From assembly GCA_001872725.1 (NCBI GenBank), contig MNWR01000104.1, forward strand, positions 1 through 54,178: 54,178 nucleotides of DNA. Direction: 5' to 3'. This document shows, piece by piece, positions 36,104 through 45,419 of the stretch (position 1 is the stretch's first letter; the number at the start of each line of letters is the position of its first letter). Below the pieces are notes generated by a model. That model saw only the letters and a list, made by a program, of their open reading frames with translations. It searched no databases and had not been told where the DNA came from. This DNA is from Proteobacteria bacterium CG1_02_64_396. GTDB lineage: Bacteria; Pseudomonadota; MNWR01; CG1-02-64-396. The translations under genes and the position numbers were made by a program.

Positions 36104-37774
36104 CTACATCTGCTCCGGCGCGTGGACGCCGAGCAATCCCAGACCGTTGTCCAGCACAATCCGCACTGCGTTGAGCAATTCGATGCGGGCACGGCGCAGA
36201 TCCTCCTCCTCGACCAGAAAGCGGCTGACATTGTAGAGCTGGTGAAACGCGGTAGCGGTCTCCTGCAAAAAGTAGGGAATCTTGTGGACCTCGCGGGATA
36301 GTGCCGCCGACTCCACCACCTCGGGGTAACGGGCGATTTGCCGAATCATGGCCAGCTCCGCCGGCTGGTCGAGCCGCTTGAGGTCTTCGCTGCTCGCCCC
36401 CTCCACCACGAAACCCCGCTCCTGGGCCTGGCGCAAAATACTCATGATCCGGGCGTGGGCGTATTGCACGTAAAAAACCGGGTTGTCGTTGCTCTGGCTG
36501 ACCGCCAAGTCCATGTCGAAATCGAGGTGGGCGTCGGCCCGGCGCATGCAATAGAAGAACCGGGCGGCATCGACCCCCACCTCTTTGATGAGGTCGATTA
36601 AGGTTTCGAACTGACCGCTGCGGGTACTCATCGAGACCTTCTCACCACTACGGAACAGGCTAGCAAACTGCACCAGCTCCACCTCAAGATGCTCAGCCGG
36701 ATGCCCCAACCCCTGCATCGCCGCCTTCAAACGGGGGACGTAGCCGTGATGGTCAGCCCCCCAAACATCAACGATGGTATTGAATCCCCGCTCGAATTTG
36801 TCGTGGTGGTAGGCGATGTCGCTGGCCAGATAGGTGGGAACACCGTTTTCGCGAACCACCACCCGATCCTTGTCGTCGCCATAGTCGGTGGAGCGCAGCC
36901 ACAGCGCCCCATCCTGGGTGTAGACCACCCCGCGCTCCTTGAGCACCTCGATGGCCTGCTCGACCTTTCCGGCATCGAACAGACTTTGCTCCGAAAACCA
37001 AATGTCGAAGCGGACCCCGAATTGCTTCAGGTCGTCGCGAATCCAGGCCAGGATCTCCCGTCCGGCGAAGGAGCGAAACTGCGGCAGCATCTCGGACTCC
37101 CGCGCCCCATCGCCCCAGTCGTCCCCCATCTCGGCCCGAAATCGGGTGGCCAGATCGCGGATGTAATCGCCCTGGTAGTGATCTTCGGGAAAGTCGACCT
37201 GTTGGCCCAGGAGCTCCCGGTAGCGGTACCAGACGCTACGCCCCAGGATGTTCATCTGGTTCCCCGCATCGTTGACGTAGTACTCGCGCACCACGTCGAA
37301 ACCGGCGGCGGCCAACAGGTTGCCCAACACATCGCCATAGGCGGCGCCCCGGCCATGACCGACATGGAGCGGTCCGGTTGGATTGGCGCTGACATACTCG
37401 ACCTGAACCATCCTGCGTTGCCCCATCTCGGAGCGCCCGAAACGGGCCCCCTCCTCCCGCGCCTTCAGCAGCACCTGCGCCCAGGACCAGGGGTGAAAGC
37501 GGATATTGAGATAACCGGGACCGGCGATTTCCAATGAGGCGATGGTGTCGTCACCCGCCGCCTCAATCTTTTCTTTGAGCTTTTCGGCCAAAACGCGGGG
37601 CGCCATCCGCGCCTGCTTGGCCAACCCCAGTGCCACGGGGGAGGAGAGATCCCCCATTTCGGGGTGTGGGGGGGTCTCAATGGCGATGGCGGGCTCCGCC
37701 TCAACGGGGAGCACCCCCTCTTGTTTCAACGCCGCGATGGCGGCGACCAAGTGTTCGGTAAAGGTATGTTTCAT
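36104..37774 (-). CDS. argS: Arginyl-tRNA synthetase
   Basis: This 556-aa class I synthetase has the HIGH-type motif in SANPTGPLHVGHGRGAAYGD, a KMSK-like loop EKVSMSTRSG, and the C-terminal DALR domain with Asn/Tyr anticodon contacts (LYNVSRFLVEEE). It charges tRNA-Arg in the cytoplasm. It is the first gene of a two-gene unit with the SPOR protein. The upstream 260 bp to the divergent erpA-like gene show no clear promoter. Confidence 0.96.
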   Translation of the reverse strand: MKHTFTEHLVAAIAALKQEGVLPVEAEPAIAIETPPHPEMGDLSSPVALGLAKQARMAPRVLAEKLKEKIEAAGDDTIASLEIAGPGYLNIRFHPWSWAQVLLKAREEGARFGRSEMGQRRMVQVEYVSANPTGPLHVGHGRGAAYGDVLGNLLAAAGFDVVREYYVNDAGNQMNILGRSVWYRYRELLGQQVDFPEDHYQGDYIRDLATRFRAEMGDDWGDGARESEMLPQFRSFAGREILAWIRDDLKQFGVRFDIWFSEQSLFDAGKVEQAIEVLKERGVVYTQDGALWLRSTDYGDDKDRVVVRENGVPTYLASDIAYHHDKFERGFNTIVDVWGADHHGYVPRLKAAMQGLGHPAEHLEVELVQFASLFRSGEKVSMSTRSGQFETLIDLIKEVGVDAARFFYCMRRADAHLDFDMDLAVSQSNDNPVFYVQYAHARIMSILRQAQERGFVVEGASSEDLKRLDQPAELAMIRQIARYPEVVESAALSREVHKIPYFLQETATAFHQLYNVSRFLVEEEDLRRARIELLNAVRIVLDNGLGLLGVHAPEQM

Positions 37775-38034
37775 AGGAAGATTCGAGCCTGCCTGAGGTT
37801 ACGGAAATCGAAGGGGCGCAAGGGTAGCAGAAGCGCCCCCGAATTAGGAACGGACCGGCGACGGAACCTCGGACTCCTCCCCCCCTCTATTCCCGAGCTA
37901 AAAGGTCGGGATTTTACTTGCCACCGCCCTCCCCGTGGCTTAGCGTTCGCCCTCCTTGCCGTGCTCATTCGTGCCCGTTTTCTTTTTTCTACCCCACGGT
38001 TCGACCGAGAACCGACGTTTGAAGGAGGTTTTTC

Positions 38035-38361
38035 ATGATTACCATGACCGAAAGCGCGGTCGACAAGGTGCACAACCTGATCGAGGCTGAAGGCAATCCC
38101 AACTTGAAGCTACGCATTTTCGTGCAGGGGGGCGGCTGCTCCGGCTTTCAGTACGGTTTTACCTTTGACGAGAACCAAGGCGAGAGCGACACCGTGGTCG
38201 AACAGGGCAAAATCGCGGTGCTGGTCGACGCCATGAGCGGACAGTACCTCAACGGCGCCGAGATCGATTATGTCGAAGACCTCAACGGCGCCCAGTTCGT
38301 CATTAAAAACCCCAACGCGGCGTCGAGCTGTAGCTGCGGGAATAGTTTTTCCTGCGGTTGA
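38035..38361 (+). CDS. erpA: A-type iron-sulfur carrier protein (ErpA/HesB-like)
   Basis: This 108-aa protein has the A-type ligands Cys35 (GGGCSGF), Cys99 and Cys101 (SSCSCGNSF). An extra Cys107 at the C-terminus is less usual. It delivers Fe-S clusters to target proteins; GltB, GltD and PurF in this window are cluster enzymes. The ATG has a strong AAGGAGG. A terminator follows, so it is transcribed alone. Confidence 0.9.
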   Translation: MITMTESAVDKVHNLIEAEGNPNLKLRIFVQGGGCSGFQYGFTFDENQGESDTVVEQGKIAVLVDAMSGQYLNGAEIDYVEDLNGAQFVIKNPNAASSCSCGNSFSCG

Positions 38362-38384
38362 ACGCACGTCGTCCCAGCAACACC

Positions 38385-38412
38385 AAAGGCCCCCCAACTG
38401 GGGGGCTTTTTT
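38385..38412 (+). terminator. Intrinsic terminator after erpA-like gene
   Basis: A GC-only 7-bp stem (38389-38395 ... 38400-38406) with loop AACT is followed by a T-run and preceded by an A-run. Confidence 0.85.
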
Positions 38413-38424
38413 ATTGCCTACCCA

Positions 38425-38463
38425 CCCCAAGCTTTTGCAGCTTGGGGGCAATTCCTATATAAA
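38425..38463 (+). promoter_or_regulatory. Candidate dcd promoter overlapped by a palindrome
   Basis: TTGCAG (38435-38440) and TATAAA (38458-38463) are spaced by 17 bases. A perfect inverted repeat CCCCAAGC (38425-38432) / GCTTGGGG (38440-38447) covers the -35, so it could be an operator; it could also be a second weak terminator. Confidence 0.5.
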
Positions 38464-38506
38464 ACCGGACCTTTGAGAATCTCCCCCCTGAGGAGGCATG
38501 CCGCGC

Positions 38507-39076
38507 ATGAGCATCAAGTCCGACATCTGGATCCGGAAGATGGCCCGCGACCATGGGATGATCGATCCCTTCATCGACGGCCAACTGCGTCACGACGACG
38601 AAGGTCGCCGCCTGATCTCCTCGGGGCTCTCCTCCTACGGCTACGACGTCACCGTAGCCAATGAATTTAAGATCTTCACCAACGTCAACAACGCCATCGT
38701 CGATCCCAAAGAGTTCAGCGCCCACTCCTTTGTCGACGTCGTTGCCGACGAATGCATCATCCCCCCCAATTCGTTCGCCCTGGCCCGCACGGTGGAGTAT
38801 TTCAAGATCCCCCGCGACGTGTTGGTGGTCTGCTTGGGCAAATCGACCTACGCCCGCTGCGGCATCATCGTCAACGTCACCCCCCTCGAACCGGAATGGG
38901 AGGGGCATGTGACCTTGGAGCTCTCCAACACCACCCCCCTGCCGGCCCGGATTTACGCCAACGAGGGGATCGCCCAGATGCTGTTCTTCCAATCGGACGA
39001 GCAATGCGAGGTCTCCTACGGCGACCGCAAGGGCAAATACATGGGGCAACGGGGCGTCACCCTGCCTCGGTTGTGA
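38507..39076 (+). CDS. dcd: dCTP deaminase
   Basis: This 189-aa protein deaminates dCTP to dUTP for thymidylate synthesis. It shows [13 protein letters not shown] at the start, the nucleotide-binding [24 protein letters not shown] with the catalytic glutamate, and the C-terminal [12 protein letters not shown]. The ATG at 38507 matches the family start and has GGAGG at 10-base spacing; the ATG at 38498 is too close to it. It begins a likely operon with the metF-like and methyltransferase genes. Confidence 0.94.
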   Translation: MSIKSDIWIRKMARDHGMIDPFIDGQLRHDDEGRRLISSGLSSYGYDVTVANEFKIFTNVNNAIVDPKEFSAHSFVDVVADECIIPPNSFALARTVEYFKIPRDVLVVCLGKSTYARCGIIVNVTPLEPEWEGHVTLELSNTTPLPARIYANEGIAQMLFFQSDEQCEVSYGDRKGKYMGQRGVTLPRL

Positions 39077-39104
39077 TCCATTTTCATCGGGCAATCGCCC
39101 CCGT

Positions 39105-40064
39105 TTGTCGAGTCGAGCGTTGACCCCTTCCCATACCCCCCTCCCCGGCCTGCAAGGGCCTGTCCGCATCCCCGACCTGCTGGCCCATCGCCGTGTCGTC
39201 ACCGTCGAGGTCAAGCCGCCGAAGGGGTGCGATGTGGGCTCGGCCCTGGCCGAGGTGGCCCCCATCGCCGACCGGGTTGACGCGGTCAACATCACCGATT
39301 CGACCCTGGCCCGGATGAAGATCTCCTCTATCGCCCTGGCGGCGATCATTCAAGAACGCTTCGGGGTTAATACCGTCTTCAATTTCACCGCCCGCGACCG
39401 CAACCTGATCGGCCTGCAAAGCGAACTGCTCGGTGGCTGGGCGCTGGGATGTCGCAATCTGCTGGCCCTGACCGGCGATGCGGTCGCCATCGGCGACCAC
39501 CCCGAGGCCAAACCGGTCTTTGAATTCAATTCGGTGGGGCTGGTGAAGACGGTGCGTACCCTCAATGAGGGGACCGATGCCACCGGCCACCCACTTGAGG
39601 GCAAACCCCACTACGGCATCGGCGTAGCCGCCAATCCGACCGCGCCCAAGCTTGAGAGCGAGATCAAACGGCTGGCCAAAAAGGTCGAGGCGGGGGCCGA
39701 GTTCGTCATGACCCAGCCGGTCTACGAACCCCAATCGCTGCACCGTTTTCTCGATCTGGTTGCCCCCCTGGGCATCCCGGTGCTGCTCGGTATTCTGCCG
39801 CTCAAATCGTTCAAACTGGCCCGCTTTCTCGACGAAAAGGTCCCCGGCGTCCACATCCCCACCGACCTGCTGGCCCGCATGAATAAGGGCGATCCCGAGG
39901 CGGAACTGGCCCAGGGAACCCAAGAGGCAATGGCGATGCTCGACGCCGCCCGCGACCGGGTGGCGGGCTTCCACATCATGCCTGCCGGACACACCGGGGT
40001 GGTGCTGGCGCTGGTCGACCATCTCGACCGGGTAGGCTTTCGCGCCCTACCCCCCCCGCAATGA
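39105..40064 (+). CDS. metF: Methylenetetrahydrofolate reductase family protein
   Basis: This protein of about 319 aa has the TIM-barrel MetF marks: TVEVKPPKGCD near the start (catalytic glutamate region), DAVNITDSTLARMK, NLLALTGD, GAEFVMTQPVYEP and GILPLKS. It would reduce methylene-THF to methyl-THF for methionine synthesis. The start is uncertain because the frame has only TTG codons (39105 or 39120). Its stop overlaps the next start as ATGA. Confidence 0.85.
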   Translation: MSSRALTPSHTPLPGLQGPVRIPDLLAHRRVVTVEVKPPKGCDVGSALAEVAPIADRVDAVNITDSTLARMKISSIALAAIIQERFGVNTVFNFTARDRNLIGLQSELLGGWALGCRNLLALTGDAVAIGDHPEAKPVFEFNSVGLVKTVRTLNEGTDATGHPLEGKPHYGIGVAANPTAPKLESEIKRLAKKVEAGAEFVMTQPVYEPQSLHRFLDLVAPLGIPVLLGILPLKSFKLARFLDEKVPGVHIPTDLLARMNKGDPEAELAQGTQEAMAMLDAARDRVAGFHIMPAGHTGVVLALVDHLDRVGFRALPPPQ

Positions 40065-41158
40065 GTCCCCCGCAGCACCTGTTTCGTATCGCCACCACCC
40101 GAGGACTCGAAGACCTGGCCGCAGCCGAGGCGAGCGCGGCCGGTTTGGTGCTCTCTGGCAAAGAGCCGGGGGCGATTTCGGCGCGGGGAAGCTTGCCCGC
40201 CGGGATGCGGCTGTGCCTGCAAGGGCGCACCATCGGTCGGGTCTGGTTGACCCTGGCCCGTTATCGGGCGCGTCATTGGGATGCACTCACGGGGGGACTT
40301 GCGGGGTTACCCTGGGGGCGGTTTTTGCCCAGCGGCTCTACCGTGGCGGTGCGGGCGAGCAGTCAACGCTCCCGCCTCTACCACGAGGGGGGCATCGCCG
40401 GGCGGGTGGGGGAACGCCTGGCCGCCAAGGGGCATCCCGTGGTTCCCTGGGGCGAGGCGAAGCAACGCCTGCTGGTGGCAGTGATCGAGGACGAGGTTTC
40501 GGTCCGTCTTGATCTATCGGGGGAGCATTTGGCACGGCGGGGTTGGCGGGTCGATCCGGGGCTGGCCCCCTTGCGTCCCGACCGGGCCGCCGCCTGTTTA
40601 ATCGCCGCCGGTTACCGGGGCGATGAGGCGTTGCAACTCCCCTTTTGCGGCAGCGGCACCCTGGCGGTGGAGGGGGGGTGGATCGCCGCCAAACGGGCGC
40701 CGGGGCTGACCCGTCCCATGGCCTTCACGGACTGGCCCGAGGTCTCCCAACGCCCCTGGCGCAAAATGCTGGACGAGGCGACCGTGCGGCTGCAAAACCC
40801 CGTCGCCCCGATTGTTGCCTGGGACCTAGATCCACAGGCACTCTCGCGCAGCCGGGCCAATCTGGCCGAGGCGAAGATGGCGTCATGGGTGGATGTGGTG
40901 CAGGGGGATGTGGGACGGATGCCGTTCGATCCGAAGGTGCGCCCCGGTCTGTTGCTGGCCAACCCCCCCTACGGGGAGCGACTGGGGCGGGATTTTCCGC
41001 AGCGCTGGTGGCAACCCTGGGTGGCGGCGGGCTGGCGGGTGGCGCTGCTGCGCCCGGCAAACGCGCCAGTCCCCTCAAACTCGGCCCAGGCGCTACTCCA
41101 CTTCGACCACGGCGGGCTGCCGGTCACCCTATGGCAGGTCAGCCCCCCAAGGCCTTGA
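40061..41158 (+). CDS. THUMP-domain RNA N2-guanine methyltransferase, RlmL-like
   Basis: This 365-aa protein has an N-terminal THUMP-type RNA-binding region (about 45-160) and a Rossmann methyltransferase with PFCGSGT at 194-200 and NPPYGERL at 301-308, the catalytic motif of N2-guanine methyltransferases such as RlmL/RlmKL. It likely methylates 23S rRNA. The ATG overlaps the metF-like stop. Its 3' end overlaps the convergent ptsI by 20 bp. Confidence 0.85.
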   Translation: MSPPQHLFRIATTRGLEDLAAAEASAAGLVLSGKEPGAISARGSLPAGMRLCLQGRTIGRVWLTLARYRARHWDALTGGLAGLPWGRFLPSGSTVAVRASSQRSRLYHEGGIAGRVGERLAAKGHPVVPWGEAKQRLLVAVIEDEVSVRLDLSGEHLARRGWRVDPGLAPLRPDRAAACLIAAGYRGDEALQLPFCGSGTLAVEGGWIAAKRAPGLTRPMAFTDWPEVSQRPWRKMLDEATVRLQNPVAPIVAWDLDPQALSRSRANLAEAKMASWVDVVQGDVGRMPFDPKVRPGLLLANPPYGERLGRDFPQRWWQPWVAAGWRVALLRPANAPVPSNSAQALLHFDHGGLPVTLWQVSPPRP

Positions 41159-42869
41159 TGCGATCCCCCAACTGCTGCCGGGCAGCGGCAGCGTCGAGGC
41201 TACGCACCAAATCCTTGATGTAGGGGATGGAACGGGGGGCCATCGACAGCCGCCGCAGCCCCAGCCCCACCAACAACTCGGTGAACCGCTCCATCCCCGC
41301 AAGCTCGCCACAGATCCCCACGTCGACCCCGAACCGTTGTCCGACCCCGACCAGTTGCAGGATCCCCCGCAAAATCGCCGGATGCTCCGGATCGTAGAGA
41401 GAGGCGACATGTTCGTCGTCGCGGTCGACCGCCAGGGTGTACTGCACCAGATCGTTGGTCCCAATCGAGAAAAATTCGACGTGAGGGGCGAAGAGGTCGG
41501 CAATGGTGAGCGCGGCTGGGGTTTCGATCATCACCCCCAGGGGAGGATTGGGGTGATGCACGATTTTGGCCTGGGCTAACGCCTGGGATTCTTCACGCAA
41601 CATCTCTCGAACCCTGAGCACCTCCCCCACCGAGGTCACCATCGGTAGCAGAATACGGACCCGGTCGGGGGCGATGGCCGCCACCCGCATCAAGGCGCGC
41701 AATTGGGGGCGAAACAACTCGGTGAAGCGCAGACACAGCCGCAAGCCGCGCAGCCCCAGGGCGGGATTGATGGCGTGCAGGGTCGGGATTTGCGGCAGCG
41801 CCTTGTCGGCCCCGATGTCGAGGGTCCGAATCGTCACCATCCCCTTGCTGCGCCGCACCAGCCGCAGGTAGGCCTGGAAGTGCTCCTCCTCGTCGGGCAG
41901 ATCGCTGCGGTCGAGGTAGAGAAATTCGGTCCGATAGAGCCCGACCCCCTCGGCACCGCTGGCCTCTAAGGTGGGGATCTCGTCGGGCAGGTCGACGTTG
42001 GCCTCAATGACGATCCGCTCCCCATCAAGGGTCAGGGCCGCCTCCTGCACCCGCCCCATGATCTCTTGAAAGCGCTGCCCTTGCAGGGAGATCCGCTCCA
42101 GCGATTCCTGAATCAGGTCGGGGGCGGGATTCACAACGACCAGACCGGTCTGGGCATCGACCAACACCAGATCGCCGGTCTCGACCTGGGTCATGACCCC
42201 CATGGCCCCGACCACAGCGGGAATGCCGAGGGAGCGGGCGATCACCGCCGTATGGGAGGTCAGCCCCCCCCCTTCGGTGACAAAGGCTTTGATTTTACGG
42301 TGGGCCAGATGGGAGGTGTCGACCGGGGTGATGTCCTCGGCGACCACCACCGACCCTTCGGGAATCGCCCGCCAGCCGTCGCCATCCTCGCTGCCGAGCA
42401 GTGCCCGCATCACCCGCTGTCCGACCTGGAGCACGTCGACCGCCCGCTCCTTGATGTAGGGGTCGGGCAGATTGCGAAAGAGGTCGCAGATCTCGCCGAT
42501 CTGCTGTTTCACCGCCCACTCGGCGTTGATGGAGCGCTCGCGAATGCGGCGGACGACCCCATCGAGCAGGGTCGGGTCTTGCAGCAGCAGCTCGTGGGCC
42601 TCAATCAAAATGGCAGGATCGCGGCTACCTAGGTTGCTGACCATCTGCTTGGCAGCGGCCAGTTGCCCTTTGGTTTGCCGGATTGCCTGTTCGAAACGGG
42701 CAATTTCAAACTCGATCATCCGGGCCGAAACGCTGCGCTCCGGCACATCGAGGTCGCCCCGGTCGAGCCGATAGACCACCCCCAGCTCCATGCGCCGACC
42801 GATCCCAACCCCGTTGATCTGAGCACCCGAACCGTTGGAGCGGGCCAATGCCTCGGGGGTGAGGATCAT
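41139..42869 (-). CDS. ptsI: PTS enzyme I (phosphoenolpyruvate-protein phosphotransferase)
   Basis: This 576-aa protein takes phosphate from PEP and passes it to HPr. The phospho-histidine lies in GGLTSHTAVIARSLGIPAVVG, and the PEP-binding domain has RTEFLYLDR, IETPAALT and the C-terminal DVGICGELAG. A 9-C run (42264-42272) encodes the glycines just before the active histidine. The ATG overlaps the HPr stop as ATGA. It ends the PTS island. Confidence 0.94.
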   Translation of the reverse strand: MILTPEALARSNGSGAQINGVGIGRRMELGVVYRLDRGDLDVPERSVSARMIEFEIARFEQAIRQTKGQLAAAKQMVSNLGSRDPAILIEAHELLLQDPTLLDGVVRRIRERSINAEWAVKQQIGEICDLFRNLPDPYIKERAVDVLQVGQRVMRALLGSEDGDGWRAIPEGSVVVAEDITPVDTSHLAHRKIKAFVTEGGGLTSHTAVIARSLGIPAVVGAMGVMTQVETGDLVLVDAQTGLVVVNPAPDLIQESLERISLQGQRFQEIMGRVQEAALTLDGERIVIEANVDLPDEIPTLEASGAEGVGLYRTEFLYLDRSDLPDEEEHFQAYLRLVRRSKGMVTIRTLDIGADKALPQIPTLHAINPALGLRGLRLCLRFTELFRPQLRALMRVAAIAPDRVRILLPMVTSVGEVLRVREMLREESQALAQAKIVHHPNPPLGVMIETPAALTIADLFAPHVEFFSIGTNDLVQYTLAVDRDDEHVASLYDPEHPAILRGILQLVGVGQRFGVDVGICGELAGMERFTELLVGLGLRRLSMAPRSIPYIKDLVRSLDAAAARQQLGDRIKALGG

Positions 42870-43135
42870 TGCTCCTCCCCGAAACGGTTGGCGACCAGCG
42901 CGGCCAACGCCTCGACCGTCTGCTCCTCGTCCTCCCCCTCGACCCGCAGGGTCAATTCGCTGCCGGGCCCGGCGGCCAACATCATCACCCCAAGAATCGA
43001 CTTGGCGTTGATCTCGATGTCGCCTTTTTTAAGGAATACCTGACTTTTAAAGCGGGAGGCCTCTTGGACGAACCGGGCCGAGGCACGGGCATGCAGACCC
43101 AGGCGATTGACGATGTGCAGCGTCGCCTCACGCAT
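42866..43135 (-). CDS. ptsH: HPr phosphocarrier protein
   Basis: This 89-aa protein has His15 (NRLGLHARA), the EI phosphorylation site, and Ser46 (AKSILGVMM), the HprK site. The presence of both sites agrees with hprK in the same island. It overlaps the EIIA gene by 8 bases and ptsI by 4. Confidence 0.95.
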   Translation of the reverse strand: MREATLHIVNRLGLHARASARFVQEASRFKSQVFLKKGDIEINAKSILGVMMLAAGPGSELTLRVEGEDEEQTVEALAALVANRFGEEQ

Positions 43136-43556
43136 GCTTCAGCCCCATGCGTGCCCGCCCCGGAAGAAGCTCCCCGGCGATCACAATCGACTTGGTTCCG
43201 GCGTCGCGTACCTGTTTGGCCAGCGCCTGCAACGAATTTTCTTGTCTGCGCCGGTCGGCCGCCTTAACCAGCATGGGCAGATTGACCCCCGCCACCACCT
43301 CAACCTTGTCGCCGAGCAGGCTGAGCGCCAGATTGGAGGGGGTACCGCCAAACATGTCGGTTAGGATCAACACCCCCTCGCCGGTATCGCCCCGCGCCAC
43401 CCCTTCCTTAACCCGCGCCAGCGCCTGGTCGGGGTCGTCGGCCGATTCGATGCCCACCGCAACAAAGTTTTGCTGCTCCTCACCCAGAATATGGACCACC
43501 GCCCGATAGAGCTCCTGCGCGATTTGGGCGTGGGTGACAACGACAAGACCGATCAT
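43128..43556 (-). CDS. PTS EIIA component, mannose family
   Basis: This 142-aa protein has the phospho-histidine His9 (IGLVVVTHAQIAQ) and TDMFGGTPSNLALSLL, the EIIA-Man signature. No EIIB, EIIC or EIID genes are present, so it probably acts as a phosphorylation-state sensor rather than in sugar import. It overlaps the HPr gene. Confidence 0.9.
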   Translation of the reverse strand: MIGLVVVTHAQIAQELYRAVVHILGEEQQNFVAVGIESADDPDQALARVKEGVARGDTGEGVLILTDMFGGTPSNLALSLLGDKVEVVAGVNLPMLVKAADRRRQENSLQALAKQVRDAGTKSIVIAGELLPGRARMGLKHA

Positions 43557-43585
43557 GGGATGCCTCCGTGGGGGCTGAACAGCGA

Positions 43586-44470
43586 TTAATCGGTGGAATG
43601 GGGGGGGGAGTCGGGTGGATCAACCTTATCGCGGTGCCGTACCAACAGGTCGGGGTAGTGGCTGGCCAAACGGTGGGCCAATCCCTCGATCAAATAGACA
43701 CTGCGATGTTGCCCACCGGTGCAGCCAATGGCGATGGTGACGTACCGCTTGAGCGCCTGGGCAAACCCCGGCAGCACCTGGCGCATCAAGGCCTCGATGC
43801 TATCAAGGTAATGCCCCACCTCGTCATGTCCCTGCAGAAAGTCGGCAACCGGTCGGTCGCAGCCACTCAGGGGGCGTAGATCGGGGTCGAAGTAGGGGTT
43901 GGGTAAAAAGCGGGCGTCGAACAGAAAATCGGCCTCCATCGGCAGCCCCCGTTTAAAACCGAACGAGAGCAACACCAGGGCCGGATCCCCCTTCATGCCC
44001 AAGCGGTCGATCACCGCGCGGCGCAACTGGTGTACGTTCATGGCGGTGGTATCGATGCGCAGCTCCGCCTCCTGACGCACCGGCGCCAAAAGGTCGTACT
44101 CCAACGCTACCGCCTCGCGCAGCGCACGCCCCGCCCCCACCGGATGGCGCCGCCTCGTTTCGCTGTAGCGGCGTAGAATCACCCCCTCGTCGCACTCCAG
44201 AAAGAGCAGGGAGGTCTCGGCGATGGGGTCGAGCTGGGCCCGCAACCCTTGCCACTGCGCCATTTCATCGGCATTACGAATATCGAAGCCCAGGGCAATG
44301 GGACGATCGGGGTGCTGTTCGAAACAGCGGCGAGCGACCTCGGGGAGCAACGAAAGGGGGGCGTTGTCGACGCTTTCGAACCCTTGATCTTCGAGGGCAT
44401 GCAGGGCAGTGGAACATCCAGCACCCGACAAGCCCGAAATCAAAACGATGCGCCGACCTCGCCAACCCAC
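43586..44470 (-). CDS. rapZ: RapZ-like protein with altered P-loop
   Basis: This 294-aa protein is of the RapZ/YvcJ family, which in E. coli guides decay of GlmZ RNA and controls GlcN6P synthesis. The N-terminal nucleotide-binding domain reads GLSGAGCST where the invariant Walker A lysine is expected, so Lys is replaced by Cys (codon TGT). The C-terminal domain keeps SFGFKRGLP, FDARFLPNPY, IAIGCTGGQHRSV. The GTG at 44470 has GGGAGG upstream and starts 3 bp after the hprK stop. Confidence 0.88.
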   Translation of the reverse strand: MGWRGRRIVLISGLSGAGCSTALHALEDQGFESVDNAPLSLLPEVARRCFEQHPDRPIALGFDIRNADEMAQWQGLRAQLDPIAETSLLFLECDEGVILRRYSETRRRHPVGAGRALREAVALEYDLLAPVRQEAELRIDTTAMNVHQLRRAVIDRLGMKGDPALVLLSFGFKRGLPMEADFLFDARFLPNPYFDPDLRPLSGCDRPVADFLQGHDEVGHYLDSIEALMRQVLPGFAQALKRYVTIAIGCTGGQHRSVYLIEGLAHRLASHYPDLLVRHRDKVDPPDSPPHSTD

Positions 44471-44472
44471 CG

Positions 44473-45417
44473 TCAGCCTCCCCCCTCCATGAACATCCGC
44501 TCTTCGAGCTCCCGGGCCAGCTGCTCGGCGGGGTTGATCCCTTGGCAACGCAGCTGCTGCATCCGCACCGCCACCTCAACCAAAATCGCGATGTTGCGCC
44601 CCGGCGACACTGGCAACGCGATGCAGGGAATCTCTTCGTGCAGGATCGATTTGTTGCTTTGTTCCAACCCCAGGCGGTCGACCTGAACGTGCTGTTCCCA
44701 GGGGACCAATTCGATGATGAGCTGCAAACGTTTGTGTTCCAGGACCGCCGCAGCCCCGAAGAGTTTTTCGACGTCGAGAATCCCCAAGCCCCGGATCTCA
44801 AGATAGCGCCGCAGTGGCGCCGGGGAGGTCCCCCCCAAAATCCCCGGCGCATCGCGGCGCAGCTCCACCACGTCATCGGCGACCAAGCGATGGCCTCGGG
44901 TGATCAACTCCAGCGCCGTTTCGCTCTTTCCGATGCTGGAGGAGCCGGAGATGATCGTGCCGATCCCGTAGATATCGAGAAAGACCCCGTGAATATGGGT
45001 GGTGGGGGCGAGCTGAAGTTCGAGAAAACGGGTGGCGATGGGGAAGAATACGGCGGCGGTCAAGGGGGAGATCAGCAGAGGGACACCATGACGACCTGCA
45101 GCATCAACCAGGGCGGGATGAACCTCGCCATCGGTCAGCAGCACCACAGCGGTGAGATCGCGCTCGAAAATCCCGGCAATGGCCTGGGCTTTTTGGGCTT
45201 CGTCCAGAGTATTTAAAAAACCGGTTTCGGTACGGGTAATGACTTGGAGGCGATGGGGGTCGAGGTAATCGACGTAGCCGGTCAAAGCCAGGGAGGGTTT
45301 TTGCAGCTGGGGATCGCGGATCTGACGCCCCCCCCCTTCGTGCCCAGCCACCCATGTCAGTTGCAACGCGGCGGCTTCATTCTGGAACAGCTCGGAGATG
45401 GTGACCGCCATCGGCAT
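44473..45417 (-). CDS. hprK: HPr kinase/phosphorylase
   Basis: This 314-aa protein has Walker A GSSSIGKS at 158-165 and the family signature EIRGLGILDVEKLFG. It phosphorylates or dephosphorylates Ser46 of HPr. The ATG follows the ptsN stop by 2 bp and has GGAGG. A 9-C run (45328-45336) encodes its N-terminal EGGGR. Confidence 0.94.
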   Translation of the reverse strand: MPMAVTISELFQNEAAALQLTWVAGHEGGGRQIRDPQLQKPSLALTGYVDYLDPHRLQVITRTETGFLNTLDEAQKAQAIAGIFERDLTAVVLLTDGEVHPALVDAAGRHGVPLLISPLTAAVFFPIATRFLELQLAPTTHIHGVFLDIYGIGTIISGSSSIGKSETALELITRGHRLVADDVVELRRDAPGILGGTSPAPLRRYLEIRGLGILDVEKLFGAAAVLEHKRLQLIIELVPWEQHVQVDRLGLEQSNKSILHEEIPCIALPVSPGRNIAILVEVAVRMQQLRCQGINPAEQLARELEERMFMEGGG

Positions 45418-45419
45418 GA

